This document shows positions 9,188 through 17,605 of a stretch of DNA of 64,000 nucleotides, one piece after another. Position 1 is the first letter of the stretch, and each line of letters starts with the position of its first letter. The notes under the pieces are model-generated. The model did no database searches and was not told where the DNA came from. It worked only from the letters and a program-made list of their open reading frames with translations. The stretch lies in NCBI GenBank assembly GCA_035628995.1, contig DASPIR010000030.1, forward strand, positions 1 through 64,000, in the 5' to 3' direction. This stretch comes from Clostridia bacterium (GTDB taxonomy: Bacteria; Bacillota; Clostridia; Lutisporales; Lutisporaceae). Made by a program: the position numbers and the translations under genes.

Positions 9188-9703
9188 CCAAAATAAGAAC
9201 AGCCATGTCAATAGCCACATATGAGTATACAGAAATTGATGGCACTAATTCACTCCGCCTAAGAAAAGTCTAACGCCTTCCAATATCCAGACCTGGACGT
9301 GGAAGGCTTGCTTCGGCGTCCTGCCTCGCATACGACTTTTCTAAGGCTCCGCTTCTAAGTGCCATTAACAATTTCTGTATAGACATACTTAGGCTATTGA
9401 TATGGCTGTTCTACCAATTAGTTACTAAGTAGATGAAAGCTATGTAACGATATATGGAAGCATTAGCTTTGTATATCAGCGAACACTTATAAGTCTTTGG
9501 GTAACAGAATAGAGCTTGATACGTAGGAAAATTCGTAAGATTTACGTGATGTAAATCTAGCACATACCAACAGGACGTTGGGTTTATGTGCGTTAGAATT
9601 TTACAAGTATCAAGCTCTAATTCTGTCCAAAGCTTATATTGTGTGAGTCGATATACAAAGTTAATGCTTCTATGTTGCTATGACATGGCTGTTCTTATTT
9701 TGG
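9188..9703. repeat. Complete 516-bp composite palindromic element (copy 2)
   Basis: The ends are a 27-29-base inverted repeat: CCAAAATAAGAACAGCCATG at 9188 and its complement CATGGCTGTTCTTATTTTGG ending at 9703. The left half (9188-9412) is a second imperfect palindrome, with inner arms GCCTAAGAAAAGTC/GACTTTTCTAAGGC and a CCTTCCA...TGGAAGG hairpin. The right half (about 9442-9680) is a cloverleaf-like fold shared with copy 1. There is no coding potential. It is probably a non-autonomous mobile element or a large structured RNA. I saw no target duplication. Confidence 0.85.
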
Positions 9704-9719
9704 TGGTCTGTCGACTATT

Positions 9720-11084
9720 TCATAACATCGAAGTATTGATATGCTTTTCAGCCTCTTCTACAGGAAGAGGTTTACTTATATAAAAGCCTTGAAGCTCGTC
9801 ACAATCCAATTGCTGCAGCAGCAATAGCTGTTCCCTGGTTTCCACCCCTTCAGCGATTACTTTAAGATTCAAGGTATGAGCCACGTCTATTATAGCTTTT
9901 ACGATAGCATAGGTGTTCTTGTCCTCAAGGATATCAGCTACGAAGCTCTGATCAATTTTCAAGAAATTTATAGGGAAATGCTTCAAATAGTTAAGAGATG
10001 AATAGCCTGTCCCAAAATCATCAATGGATATACTGACACCCATATTGATGAGCTTGCCCAGAGTATTTACAGTAAACTTAAGGTTTTCCATCGCGGCCGT
10101 TTCTGTTATCTCAAGCTCGAGACATGAGGAATCAAGTCCCTTCTCACTAAGTACATTCATAATAATCTCAGGAAGGTGCTGTTCTTTGAACTGCCAAGCA
10201 GAAAGGTTGACTGCAAGGCGAAGATTGGTAAATCCAAGCTCGCGCCAAGTCTTAAGCTGGGTGCAGGCGCTATTAAGCACCCATTCGTCCACATACTTGA
10301 TGAGGCCTGTTTCCTCTGCCATAGGTATAAAATCAGCAGGATAAAGAAGTCCCTTTTCCGGATGCTGCCATCTGACAAGGGCTTCCATACCCGCCAGCTC
10401 ACCAGTTTTGCCATCTACCTTAGGTTGGTAATGAAGCACCAGTTCACCATTATCTATAGCATGGCGTAGGCCTTTTAACAGGTTGTACTTTTCCAGGGTA
10501 TTATGATTTATGTCATTCGAGTATACCTGATAATTGTTCCTGCCACTTTCTTTTACACGATACATTGCTGAAGCTGCATTTCTGAGTATTACATGGGTTT
10601 CGATGCCATGGTCAGGATATGCCGCTATTCCTATGCTGGGTGAAATAAACAGCTCATGACTTTGTATTATGAAAGCCTCGCTGAATGCATCCAATATGTT
10701 CATAGCGCAGAGTACAGCATCATGAGTACTGCCAATTCCGCTAAGCAGTACCGCAAATTCGTCACCGCCCATTCTGGCTAAAAAGGAGGTCTCGGGTACT
10801 GTTTTTGCAAGTCTGCCGGCTGCGCTCTGAAGGAGCTTGTCACCTATATTATGTCCGAGTGTATCGTTTATGTTCTTAAACATGTCCAAATCGAGGAACA
10901 ATACTGCCGCAGGGGTACTTACTTCTGAGGCACCTTCAAAAGCTTCGTTAAGCCGATCATAGAAAAGCTTACGATTCGGTAGAAGTGTCAGCGTATCATA
11001 ATGGATCTTGTCTTTAACTTTCTCTTCCATGTTTATCGTACCTGAATATAAAAATTTCCTTTTACTGCCAAATCTAAAAACCAA
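9720..11084 (-). CDS. GGDEF-EAL c-di-GMP turnover protein
   Basis: The 454-residue cytosolic protein has a GGDEF domain (about residues 25-190) and an EAL domain (about 200-450). The cyclase motif GGDEF is intact (RMGGDEF), but the product-inhibition RxxD site upstream is absent (PETS at that position). The EAL half has EALVRW, NLSAWQF, LEITETA and IDDFGTGYSSL, so phosphodiesterase activity is plausible. There is no N-terminal sensor or membrane segment. The start is TTG 11084 behind GGGAGGTG, with ATG 19 codons in as an alternative. The stop is 16 bases from the palindromic element. Confidence 0.9.
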   Translation of the reverse strand: MVFRFGSKRKFLYSGTINMEEKVKDKIHYDTLTLLPNRKLFYDRLNEAFEGASEVSTPAAVLFLDLDMFKNINDTLGHNIGDKLLQSAAGRLAKTVPETSFLARMGGDEFAVLLSGIGSTHDAVLCAMNILDAFSEAFIIQSHELFISPSIGIAAYPDHGIETHVILRNAASAMYRVKESGRNNYQVYSNDINHNTLEKYNLLKGLRHAIDNGELVLHYQPKVDGKTGELAGMEALVRWQHPEKGLLYPADFIPMAEETGLIKYVDEWVLNSACTQLKTWRELGFTNLRLAVNLSAWQFKEQHLPEIIMNVLSEKGLDSSCLELEITETAAMENLKFTVNTLGKLINMGVSISIDDFGTGYSSLNYLKHFPINFLKIDQSFVADILEDKNTYAIVKAIIDVAHTLNLKVIAEGVETREQLLLLQQLDCDELQGFYISKPLPVEEAEKHINTSML

Positions 11085-11210
11085 AACGACACACCTCCCG
11101 ATAGCTTTTGAGTTTTTTGTCCCTACATATATATTTCGGCATTATCATTCTGAATTTTAAGTTAATTCATAAGAATTCAATAAATAGTATTATTATACTT
11201 AACTATAGTA

Positions 11211-11240
11211 TTGACAACAAGGCGTATTCTGTATTATATT
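11211..11240 (+). promoter_or_regulatory. Sigma-A promoter of the his operon
   Basis: TTGACA at 11211-11216 is followed, at 17-18 bases, by TTATAT/TATATT (11234-11240). It lies about 45 bases before the leader peptide and about 290 bases before hisZ. Confidence 0.7.
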
Positions 11241-11281
11241 AAGTGAAAACCAACTTTAAACATAATTATGGAGCTGATTTT

Positions 11282-11338
11282 ATGAATACCATTAATTGTA
11301 TGACAAATAGAATGCATCATCATAGGCAGAGCGCTTAA
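11282..11338 (+). CDS. his operon leader peptide (His-His-His)
   Basis: An 18-codon frame starts at ATG 11282, eight bases after a GGAG site (11270-11273), and ends at TAA 11336-11338. Codons 12-14 are three successive CAT (His) codons at 11315-11323. Nothing else in this leader looks like a T-box. The position, between a consensus promoter and a terminator ahead of hisZ, is that of an attenuation leader peptide. The His codons abut strand 1 of the leader fold, so a ribosome stalled there would mask it. Confidence 0.8.
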   Translation: MNTINCMTNRMHHHRQSA

Positions 11339-11417
11339 GCCTTTTTGGAAATTTTCCATGGGCATGAGTGCTGTTTGCGCTTGTGCCTATGGGATGCGAT
11401 ATTAAAAACCCCGTAGG
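11321..11417 (+). promoter_or_regulatory. his attenuator: mutually exclusive leader hairpins
   Basis: Strand 1 is CATAGGCA-GAGCGC (11321-11334) and pairs with strand 2, GCGCTT...TGCCTATG (11377-11391). Strand 2 contains CCTATGGG (11386-11393), which can instead pair with CCCGTAGG (11410-11417), the left arm of the terminator. Strands 3 and 4 form the terminator. Stalling on scarce histidyl-tRNA would cover strand 1, favour 2:3 and give read-through. With enough histidine, 1:2 and 3:4 form and transcription stops. Confidence 0.75.
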
Positions 11418-11446
11418 TTAATTAAACCTACGGGGTTTTGTTTTTT
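11404..11446 (+). terminator. Attenuator terminator before hisZ
   Basis: AAAACCCCGTAGGTT and AACCTACGGGGTTTT are perfect arms around a short loop, followed by GTTTTTT. It lies inside the his leader, upstream of the first gene, so it must be conditional. Confidence 0.93.
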
Positions 11447-11463
11447 AGAAAATTTCAATAGTT

Positions 11464-11490
11464 GTAGGGGCGAACACTGTTCGCCCGTAC
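11464..11490. repeat. REP-like palindrome (GTAGGGGCGA type)
   Basis: GTAGGGGCGAACA and TGTTCGCCCGTAC form an inverted repeat between the attenuator and hisZ. Related copies are at 53054-53079 and 55500-55528. This type of palindrome is widely dispersed in many bacterial genomes. Confidence 0.7.
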
Positions 11491-11527
11491 ATTTTAATTT
11501 AAATGAGAACAAGGAGAGGGATTAACT

Positions 11528-12697
11528 ATGCAAAGTTTTGGAATTCCTCAGGGTATGAGGGATATTCTTACTGATGAAAGCAGCAAAAGAACTATATTGC
11601 AGGAGAGGCTGCTGCATTATATGCAGTCCTGCGGATTTTGCCGTATAGAAACACCGCTGTTTGAGTATTATGAGCTATTTTCCGGTGATATATCACCGGT
11701 TGATGATGAAAGTATCATAAAAACAATAGACAGTGACGGGAAGGTAGTGGTTCTAAGGCCTGACATGACAATTCCAACAGTAAGGGTTGTTGCCACAAAG
11801 CTGAAGGGGCAGCAAAAGCCTTTAAAGCTGTTTTATGTGGGAAATGTATACAGGGCAGATAAGAAAAACCGAGGGACAGGGAGAGAATTTTGCCAGGTTG
11901 GGGCGGAGATATACGGATGTTCCGGTAAGTGGTTGGATTTAGAAATCATAGGGATGGCAAAGGAAAGCTTCAGAGAAGCCTCAGTAACAAACTACAAGAT
12001 TGATATAGGACATGTAGGAATAATCAAAGGTATTTTCGAAGAGCTAGCCATAGCAGAAGAAAAGAAAGTCTATATTATAGACCTGATTGGCAAAAAGAAT
12101 CTGGTAGAACTTGAAAAAGAGGTATCCACCCTTTCAATTAGCAGCAGGCATAAGGAAATAATCTGTAAGCTGCCGCGTTTTTTTGGGAGACCCGAGGACA
12201 TTTTCAAAAGTATTGATGAAATTATAATCAATGATACTGTGAGGGAATCAGCTGACCATCTTTTTGAAGTATGTGAGAAAAGCAGAGAAATGGGTTTGGA
12301 GGCCAATCTTATAATAGACGTTGGGATGACAGGGAATATGAAGTATTATACCGGGTTGATTTTTAAGGCATATGCCCAGGGAACCGGCGATGTGGTGATT
12401 TCGGGAGGCAGATATGATGATTTGCTTGGGAAACTGGGTTTAAATACAACTGCAGCAGGGTTTGCAATATATGTTGACAGTATGATTGAAGCAGCAGCAG
12501 TGGAGAACATGAAGCAGCAGAGGGAACACAAGATATTAGCCATCTTTAGTGACAACAGCTTCATTGAAGCTTTGAGGTATTCTGAAAGCCGCAGAAAAGA
12601 CGGAATAACCGTAAACCTGATAAACTGTCTGGACATATCCGATCCTGAGCAATACTGCAGGCAATACGGTTATGATGAGATATTAAATTTTAAGTAG
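11528..12697 (+). CDS. hisZ: ATP phosphoribosyltransferase regulatory subunit HisZ
   Basis: HisZ is a catalytically inactive histidyl-tRNA-synthetase-like protein that binds short-form HisG and gives it activity and histidine feedback. The 389-residue protein begins FGIPQGMRDILTDES and has class II synthetase-like motifs (VVLRPDMTIPTVR, GTGREFCQVGAEIYG, SGGRYDDLLGKLG). It lacks the C-terminal anticodon-binding domain of true HisRS. The start is ATG 11528 behind AAGGAGAGG. It is the first gene of the operon, directly after the attenuator, and next to hisG as expected. Confidence 0.95.
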   Translation: MQSFGIPQGMRDILTDESSKRTILQERLLHYMQSCGFCRIETPLFEYYELFSGDISPVDDESIIKTIDSDGKVVVLRPDMTIPTVRVVATKLKGQQKPLKLFYVGNVYRADKKNRGTGREFCQVGAEIYGCSGKWLDLEIIGMAKESFREASVTNYKIDIGHVGIIKGIFEELAIAEEKKVYIIDLIGKKNLVELEKEVSTLSISSRHKEIICKLPRFFGRPEDIFKSIDEIIINDTVRESADHLFEVCEKSREMGLEANLIIDVGMTGNMKYYTGLIFKAYAQGTGDVVISGGRYDDLLGKLGLNTTAAGFAIYVDSMIEAAAVENMKQQREHKILAIFSDNSFIEALRYSESRRKDGITVNLINCLDISDPEQYCRQYGYDEILNFK

Positions 12698-12712
12698 AAG
12701 GGAGTGATGGAA

Positions 12713-13369
12713 ATGCTGAAGGTAGCTATCGCAAAAGGCAGAGTGGCTGAAAAGGTAAGTGAGCTTCTGCTTGATACAAGTGACTACGGAAATATAATTG
12801 ATTTAAACTCCAGAAAGCTAGTTTTTATCAATAAGGATAACGAAATAGAATTTTTTATGGTAAAGCCTTCTGACATTCCTGTATATGTAGGAAGTGGGGC
12901 GGCAGATATAGGCATTGTAGGGAAAGATGTACTTATGGAGACTCAAAACCAGGTATATGAAATACTGGACTTGAAAACCTGCAGCTGCAGGATGGTCTTG
13001 GCAGGCCCTTCTGAGAAGCAGCAGGTGAGACCTATAGTTAGAAAAATCGCTACCAAATATCCTAGAATAGCGGCGGAATATTTTAACAGCAAATCAGAGC
13101 CTGTAGAGATAATAAAGCTGGACGGCTCAATAGAACTTGCTCCCATTGTCGGATTATCGGATGCAATAGTTGATATTGTTGAAAGCGGAAAGACCTTGAA
13201 GGAAAACGGACTGGTAGTTTATGAGAAAATTTGTGATATAACTGCGAGAATGATAGTGAATAGGGTCAGCTACAAGATGAAAAACAAAAGTATAAGCACC
13301 TTTGTAGCAGCTATAAGTACGGCCATTGAAGGAGGTGAGACCCGTGCTGAGAATATTGTCATGGGATGA
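12713..13369 (+). CDS. hisG: ATP phosphoribosyltransferase, short form HisG
   Basis: HisG catalyses the first step of histidine synthesis, ATP + PRPP to phosphoribosyl-ATP. At 218 residues it is the short form that needs HisZ and lacks the C-terminal regulatory domain. The sequence KVAIAKGRVAEK near the start and VGSGAADIGIVGKD near 65 are typical. The start ATG 12713 has the best distance from GGAG (12700-12703). GTG 12704 and ATG 12707 are alternatives. Its end overlaps hisD by 26 bases, which indicates coupled translation. Confidence 0.95.
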   Translation: MLKVAIAKGRVAEKVSELLLDTSDYGNIIDLNSRKLVFINKDNEIEFFMVKPSDIPVYVGSGAADIGIVGKDVLMETQNQVYEILDLKTCSCRMVLAGPSEKQQVRPIVRKIATKYPRIAAEYFNSKSEPVEIIKLDGSIELAPIVGLSDAIVDIVESGKTLKENGLVVYEKICDITARMIVNRVSYKMKNKSISTFVAAISTAIEGGETRAENIVMG

Positions 13370-14639
13370 CAAAAGCAGTATGGAGAGCTTTTTAGGACAA
13401 AAGAGCTATAGCTTCATACCTGAAGAAGTGACTGCTGCAGTAAAAAAAATAGTACAAGATGTCAGGGACAGAGGGGACAAGGCAGTCCTTGAGTACAGCA
13501 GAAGGTTTGATAATGTGAAGGATATAGAGGATTTCAGGGTTAGTGCCAATGCCTTGGGGGCTGCTGCAAGGGAAGTAGATAAAAGCTTCATAGTAGCTAT
13601 CAGTAAGAGTATAGCTAATGTGAAAAGATTTCACAAAGAGATGGGCGACAAGGATTTCAACATAGTGACGGATAACGGCAGCGTGCTGGGCAGCAGGGTT
13701 ACTGCCATAGACAAGGCTGCAATATACGTACCCGGCGGAAAAGCCTCATACCCTTCAACTGTGGTAATGTGCGCAGTGCCAGCCATAATTGCAGGAGTCA
13801 GAGAAATAATCATATTGACCCCTCCTTCTGAGGATGGTGATATCAATCCATATGTAGCAGTGACAGCAAAGCTTCTTGGGATTGACAAGGTCTTTCGGAT
13901 AGGCGGGGCTCAAGCGGTGGCAGCAGCAGCTTTTGGCACCAAGACTGTGCCAAAGGTCGACAAGATTGTAGGGCCGGGGAATGCATACGTAGCAGCTGCA
14001 AAGAGAGAAGTATACGGATTTGTAGATATTGACATGATAGCGGGGCCCAGCGAAATTGCGGTAGTAGCAGACAGCAGCGCTAATGCACGCTGGGTTGCAG
14101 CTGATGTTCTATCTCAGGCAGAGCATGATGAAATGGCCAGATGTTTTCTGGTTACTGACTCTGAAGCTTTTGCAGTCAGGGTAAATGCTGAAATAGAAAG
14201 ACAGCTTGCAGGTATGAAAAGACAGAGCATAATTAGCCATGCACTGGCAAATAATTCGGCAGCTATTGTGGTTGATAACATAGAGAAGTCCGCGGATATA
14301 ATAAATAAAATTGCTCCGGAACATTTGGAAATAATAACGGAAAACCCCTTCAGAATATTGAAGGATATCAAAAACGCAGGAGCTATTTTCCTTGGAGGTT
14401 ATTCCACAGAGCCCATAGGTGATTACATCGCAGGTCCCAATCATGTCCTGCCTACCTATGGTACCGCAGCTTTCTTTTCACCCCTTTCAACCAGGGATTT
14501 TCAGAAAAGATCAAGCTTAATATATTACAGCAAAGAGGACTTGGAGGCCTTTGGGCCTGCTGCTATGAAAATTGCTGAAGCGGAAGGCTTGGAAGCCCAT
14601 GCAAACGCATTGAAAGTGAGGCTTCAAAATGATAGATAA
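13344..14639 (+). CDS. hisD: Histidinol dehydrogenase HisD
   Basis: This zinc enzyme oxidises histidinol to histidine with two NAD in the last two steps of the pathway. The 431-residue protein contains [21 protein letters not shown] and [14 protein letters not shown], the family substrate and metal regions. The start is GTG 13344 behind GGAGGTGAGACC, giving VLRILSWDD. An ATG at 13326 in the same frame lies inside the ribosome-site region and is less likely. It overlaps both hisG and hisC. Confidence 0.95.
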   Translation: MLRILSWDDKSSMESFLGQKSYSFIPEEVTAAVKKIVQDVRDRGDKAVLEYSRRFDNVKDIEDFRVSANALGAAAREVDKSFIVAISKSIANVKRFHKEMGDKDFNIVTDNGSVLGSRVTAIDKAAIYVPGGKASYPSTVVMCAVPAIIAGVREIIILTPPSEDGDINPYVAVTAKLLGIDKVFRIGGAQAVAAAAFGTKTVPKVDKIVGPGNAYVAAAKREVYGFVDIDMIAGPSEIAVVADSSANARWVAADVLSQAEHDEMARCFLVTDSEAFAVRVNAEIERQLAGMKRQSIISHALANNSAAIVVDNIEKSADIINKIAPEHLEIITENPFRILKDIKNAGAIFLGGYSTEPIGDYIAGPNHVLPTYGTAAFFSPLSTRDFQKRSSLIYYSKEDLEAFGPAAMKIAEAEGLEAHANALKVRLQNDR

Positions 14640-15693
14640 GTTAGTGTCAAAAAGAGCGCTTGAGCTTGAATGCTATAAGGTGGAATCAAAGACACAGGGC
14701 ATAGCTCTTGATAAAAACGAAATACCTTGGAGTTTGAGTAATAAAGTGGAGGAAGCTCTCATTAAAAAGATTAAAACAATGGAGTTCAACCGATACCCGG
14801 ATAGTGACTGTACAGACCTCAAAACAGCGATTTCAAGGTATACAGGCATTGGTGCTGAATCAATAAGCGTAGGCAACGGCTCTGACGAACTTATACATAT
14901 GGTGCTTCAGGCCTTTATAGACCCGGGTGACACTATAGCTGTCCATAATCCTACCTTCTCAATGTATAAGATATATGGAACAATCTGCGGCGCCAGAATA
15001 TGGGAGTATAACATGGACAGCGATTTTGAAATCAAGCTTGATGAATTTATCGATTGCCTTGAAAAAGAAAAACCTAAGGTTGTCTTTGTATGCAACCCCA
15101 ACAATCCTACCGGCAGAAGGCTTGAATTATCAGAGATAGAACAGATATTGAGGAAGGTCAATGGTATTGTACTTGTGGATGAGGCATACTTTGAGTTTTC
15201 AGGCTTGACTGCTGCAGGACTTCTTTCCAGATATGACAACCTCATAATACTGAGGACATTCTCTAAGGCTCTTGGATTAGCAGCATTAAGAGTAGGATAT
15301 ATGCTAGCCTGCCCATCGGTCATAAGCTATATTGACAGAGTTCGTTCACCATTCAATGTAAATACGTTTGCACAAGCTGCAGCAGTAGAGGTTTTGGAAA
15401 ACCTCGATACAGTGACAGAAAGAATTGAAATATTAAAAATTGAGAGAAAAAGACTTGCTGAACTGCTTACATCTCTTGAAAACCTTCAGTGCTTTGAATC
15501 CTGGAGTAATTTCATTCTGATACGCTCCCCATATGCGGTCGAAATATATAGGAGACTTCAAGCAGCAGAGATTCATATTAAAAGTTTTCCCAACTCTATA
15601 CTTAAAGACTGTCTGCGGGTTACAATCGGCAGCCGCTTAGAAAATGACAAGTTCTATGAAATTGTTAAGGAGGTGCTGTATGAAGGAGCCTAA
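14629..15693 (+). CDS. hisC: Histidinol-phosphate aminotransferase HisC
   Basis: This PLP-dependent class I/II aminotransferase converts imidazole-acetol phosphate and glutamate to histidinol phosphate. The 354-residue protein has VGNGSDELIHM (PLP phosphate region), CNPNNPTGR, DEAYFEF and the Schiff-base lysine in TFSKALGLAALRVGY. The start ATG 14629 overlaps the end of hisD by 11 bases. The C-terminal Arg stretch LRVTIGS is present. Confidence 0.95.
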   Translation: MIDKLVSKRALELECYKVESKTQGIALDKNEIPWSLSNKVEEALIKKIKTMEFNRYPDSDCTDLKTAISRYTGIGAESISVGNGSDELIHMVLQAFIDPGDTIAVHNPTFSMYKIYGTICGARIWEYNMDSDFEIKLDEFIDCLEKEKPKVVFVCNPNNPTGRRLELSEIEQILRKVNGIVLVDEAYFEFSGLTAAGLLSRYDNLIILRTFSKALGLAALRVGYMLACPSVISYIDRVRSPFNVNTFAQAAAVEVLENLDTVTERIEILKIERKRLAELLTSLENLQCFESWSNFILIRSPYAVEIYRRLQAAEIHIKSFPNSILKDCLRVTIGSRLENDKFYEIVKEVLYEGA

Positions 15694-16279
15694 TGAAGAA
15701 AGGACTGCGGAATTATCCAGAAAGACAAATGAGACTGAGGTTTATATAAATATAAACCTGGATGGAAGCGGAAAGTATGATATAGATACAGGTGCTCCTT
15801 TTTTCGACCACATGCTGGAGCAGCTGAGCCTGCACAGCGGTTTTGACCTTGTTGTCAAGGCAAAGGGGGATATAAAGGTAGATTTGCACCATACTGTGGA
15901 GGATGTGGGAATAGTTTTGGGAAAGCTGCTGTATGAATGCACCAGGGATAAGGTCAGTATTGCAAGGTATGGCAGTATAATGCTTCCCATGGATGACTCT
16001 CTTTGTACGACAGCGGTGGATTTTTGCGGGAGGGCAAATCTTGTATACAACTGCAGTACACTGCAAGGCTGTATAGGGGATTTTGACACAGAGAATGTTA
16101 AAGAATTTTTCAAAGCACTTGTAAGTAATTCTTTCATTACCTTGCATATAAACCTGCTGTACGGAGAAAATCTCCACCACAATGCTGAATGCATTTTTAA
16201 GTCGGTGGCAAGAGCTTTAAAAGAGGCGGCGGGCAGGAGCCCTTCGATTGGTGTACCCTCTACAAAGGGGTGTGTATAG
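15680..16279 (+). CDS. hisB: Imidazoleglycerol-phosphate dehydratase HisB
   Basis: This manganese enzyme dehydrates imidazole glycerol phosphate. The 199-residue, single-function form has no histidinol-phosphatase domain. Metal-binding motifs FFDHMLEQLSLHSG and DLHHTVEDVGI are intact, with a second histidine set in LHINLLYGENLHHNAEC. The start ATG 15680 follows AAGGAGGTGCT and lies inside the end of hisC, so the genes are coupled. The histidinol-phosphate phosphatase step must be encoded elsewhere. Confidence 0.95.
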   Translation: MKEPNEERTAELSRKTNETEVYININLDGSGKYDIDTGAPFFDHMLEQLSLHSGFDLVVKAKGDIKVDLHHTVEDVGIVLGKLLYECTRDKVSIARYGSIMLPMDDSLCTTAVDFCGRANLVYNCSTLQGCIGDFDTENVKEFFKALVSNSFITLHINLLYGENLHHNAECIFKSVARALKEAAGRSPSIGVPSTKGCV

Positions 16280-16282
16280 GCT

Positions 16283-16891
16283 ATGAAGCTGGGAATTGTT
16301 GATTATGGTGTTGGTAATATATACAGCCTGAAAAAGGCATTTGAGTATATAGGTGTTGATGCAGTTGTATCAAAGGATGCAAAAGTGCTTGACAGCTGTG
16401 CGGGAATCGTTTTGCCGGGAGTCGGAGCTTTTAGCGATGCTTGCGCTAATATATCAGAAAATGGCTTGGAGGATATAATTCTAGGCCAGGTCGCTAAAGG
16501 AAAATTGATAATGGGAATTTGCCTAGGAATGCAGCTACTGTTTGATTACAGTACAGAAGGGGCTGTGACCAAAGGATTGGGGCTCCTTAAAGGCTGGGTA
16601 GACAGAATTCCCGGCAGCGTTAAGGTTCCTCATATGGGCTGGAATACCCTGCAAAATAAAAATGAATGTAAGGTGCTTTCGGGGATTAAGGATGGAGCCT
16701 ATGTATACTACGTACATTCCTACTATGCAAGAGCAGAGGATAGCGCCAATATATGCGCTGTCAGCAGCTATGGAGACGATATACCCGCAGTTGTGAAAAA
16801 GGACAATATTTTAGGTATGCAGTTTCACCCCGAAAAAAGTGGTGAGACTGGGTTAACTATATTGAATAATATTAAGGAGATGTTGATATGA
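16283..16891 (+). CDS. hisH: Imidazole glycerol phosphate synthase subunit HisH
   Basis: HisH is the glutaminase subunit that feeds ammonia to HisF. The 202-residue protein has the class I amidotransferase triad: Cys80 in MGICLGMQLLF, and His and Glu in MQFHPEKSG. The oxyanion strand LPGVGAF is present. It starts three bases after hisB and overlaps hisA by four bases. Confidence 0.95.
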   Translation: MKLGIVDYGVGNIYSLKKAFEYIGVDAVVSKDAKVLDSCAGIVLPGVGAFSDACANISENGLEDIILGQVAKGKLIMGICLGMQLLFDYSTEGAVTKGLGLLKGWVDRIPGSVKVPHMGWNTLQNKNECKVLSGIKDGAYVYYVHSYYARAEDSANICAVSSYGDDIPAVVKKDNILGMQFHPEKSGETGLTILNNIKEMLI

Positions 16892-17604
16892 GAATTTATC
16901 CGGCAGTTGATATTTATGATGGGAAATGTGTGAGACTTAAAGAGGGAAGTCTTGAAAAGAAGGAAATATTTTATGAAAACCCGGTAGATGCAGCAAAAAT
17001 GTGGGAGCAGAAGGGTGCTGCGGCTTTGCACATTATTGACCTGAATGGTGCTTTCAGCGGGAAAACGGGAAATAGAGCTGCAGTTGAGAAAATAATAAAT
17101 TCAGTAAGAATTCCCGTACAAATCGGAGGAGGACTTAGGAGCATTGCAGACTTAACAGAGGCTTTGAATATAGGAGCAGCAAAAGTCATTATAGGTACCG
17201 GTGCGGTATTGGATGAAGAACTTCTGGAAAATGGCATTGAGAGATATCTGGATAAGATTGCAGTCAGCATTGATGCCGTAGATGGCTTTGTTGCTATAAA
17301 AGGCTGGGTGAATGTGAGCGAATTCAGTGCTTATAACTTCGCAAGCAAAATTGTCGGCAAAGGCTGCAAGAATATAATATACACTGATATTTCCAGGGAT
17401 GGAACAATGAGCGGACCTAACCTTGATGGTATAGAGAAAATGTGCAATGTTGAGGGAGCAAGAATAACCGCCTCCGGAGGGGTAAGGAGTATAGACGACC
17501 TTCTGGCAATTAAGCGTACAGGCGCAGAGGGAGCAATAATAGGCAAAGCCTTGTATGCCGGAGTCATAAAGCTAGAGGATGCCCTTAAGGCTGTGGAGGG
17601 GTAA
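16888..17604 (+). CDS. hisA: Phosphoribosylformimino-AICAR-P isomerase HisA
   Basis: HisA is a (beta/alpha)8-barrel isomerase that converts ProFAR to PRFAR. The 238-residue protein begins [17 protein letters not shown], with the first catalytic Asp in AVDIYDG and the second in [14 protein letters not shown]. Phosphate-binding loops IQIGGGLRS and ITASGGVRS are both present. It sits directly before its paralogue hisF. Confidence 0.96.
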   Translation: MRIYPAVDIYDGKCVRLKEGSLEKKEIFYENPVDAAKMWEQKGAAALHIIDLNGAFSGKTGNRAAVEKIINSVRIPVQIGGGLRSIADLTEALNIGAAKVIIGTGAVLDEELLENGIERYLDKIAVSIDAVDGFVAIKGWVNVSEFSAYNFASKIVGKGCKNIIYTDISRDGTMSGPNLDGIEKMCNVEGARITASGGVRSIDDLLAIKRTGAEGAIIGKALYAGVIKLEDALKAVEG

Positions 17605-17605
17605 T

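Noticed and set aside
9188-9703. Group II intron or full insertion sequence
   Set aside because: No reverse transcriptase or transposase frame, no domain V-like hairpin, and the length is too short.
11100-11446. T-box riboswitch before the his operon
   Set aside because: I found no AGGGUGGNACCGCG-like T-box sequence nor specifier loop. The terminator is explained by a His-codon leader peptide instead.
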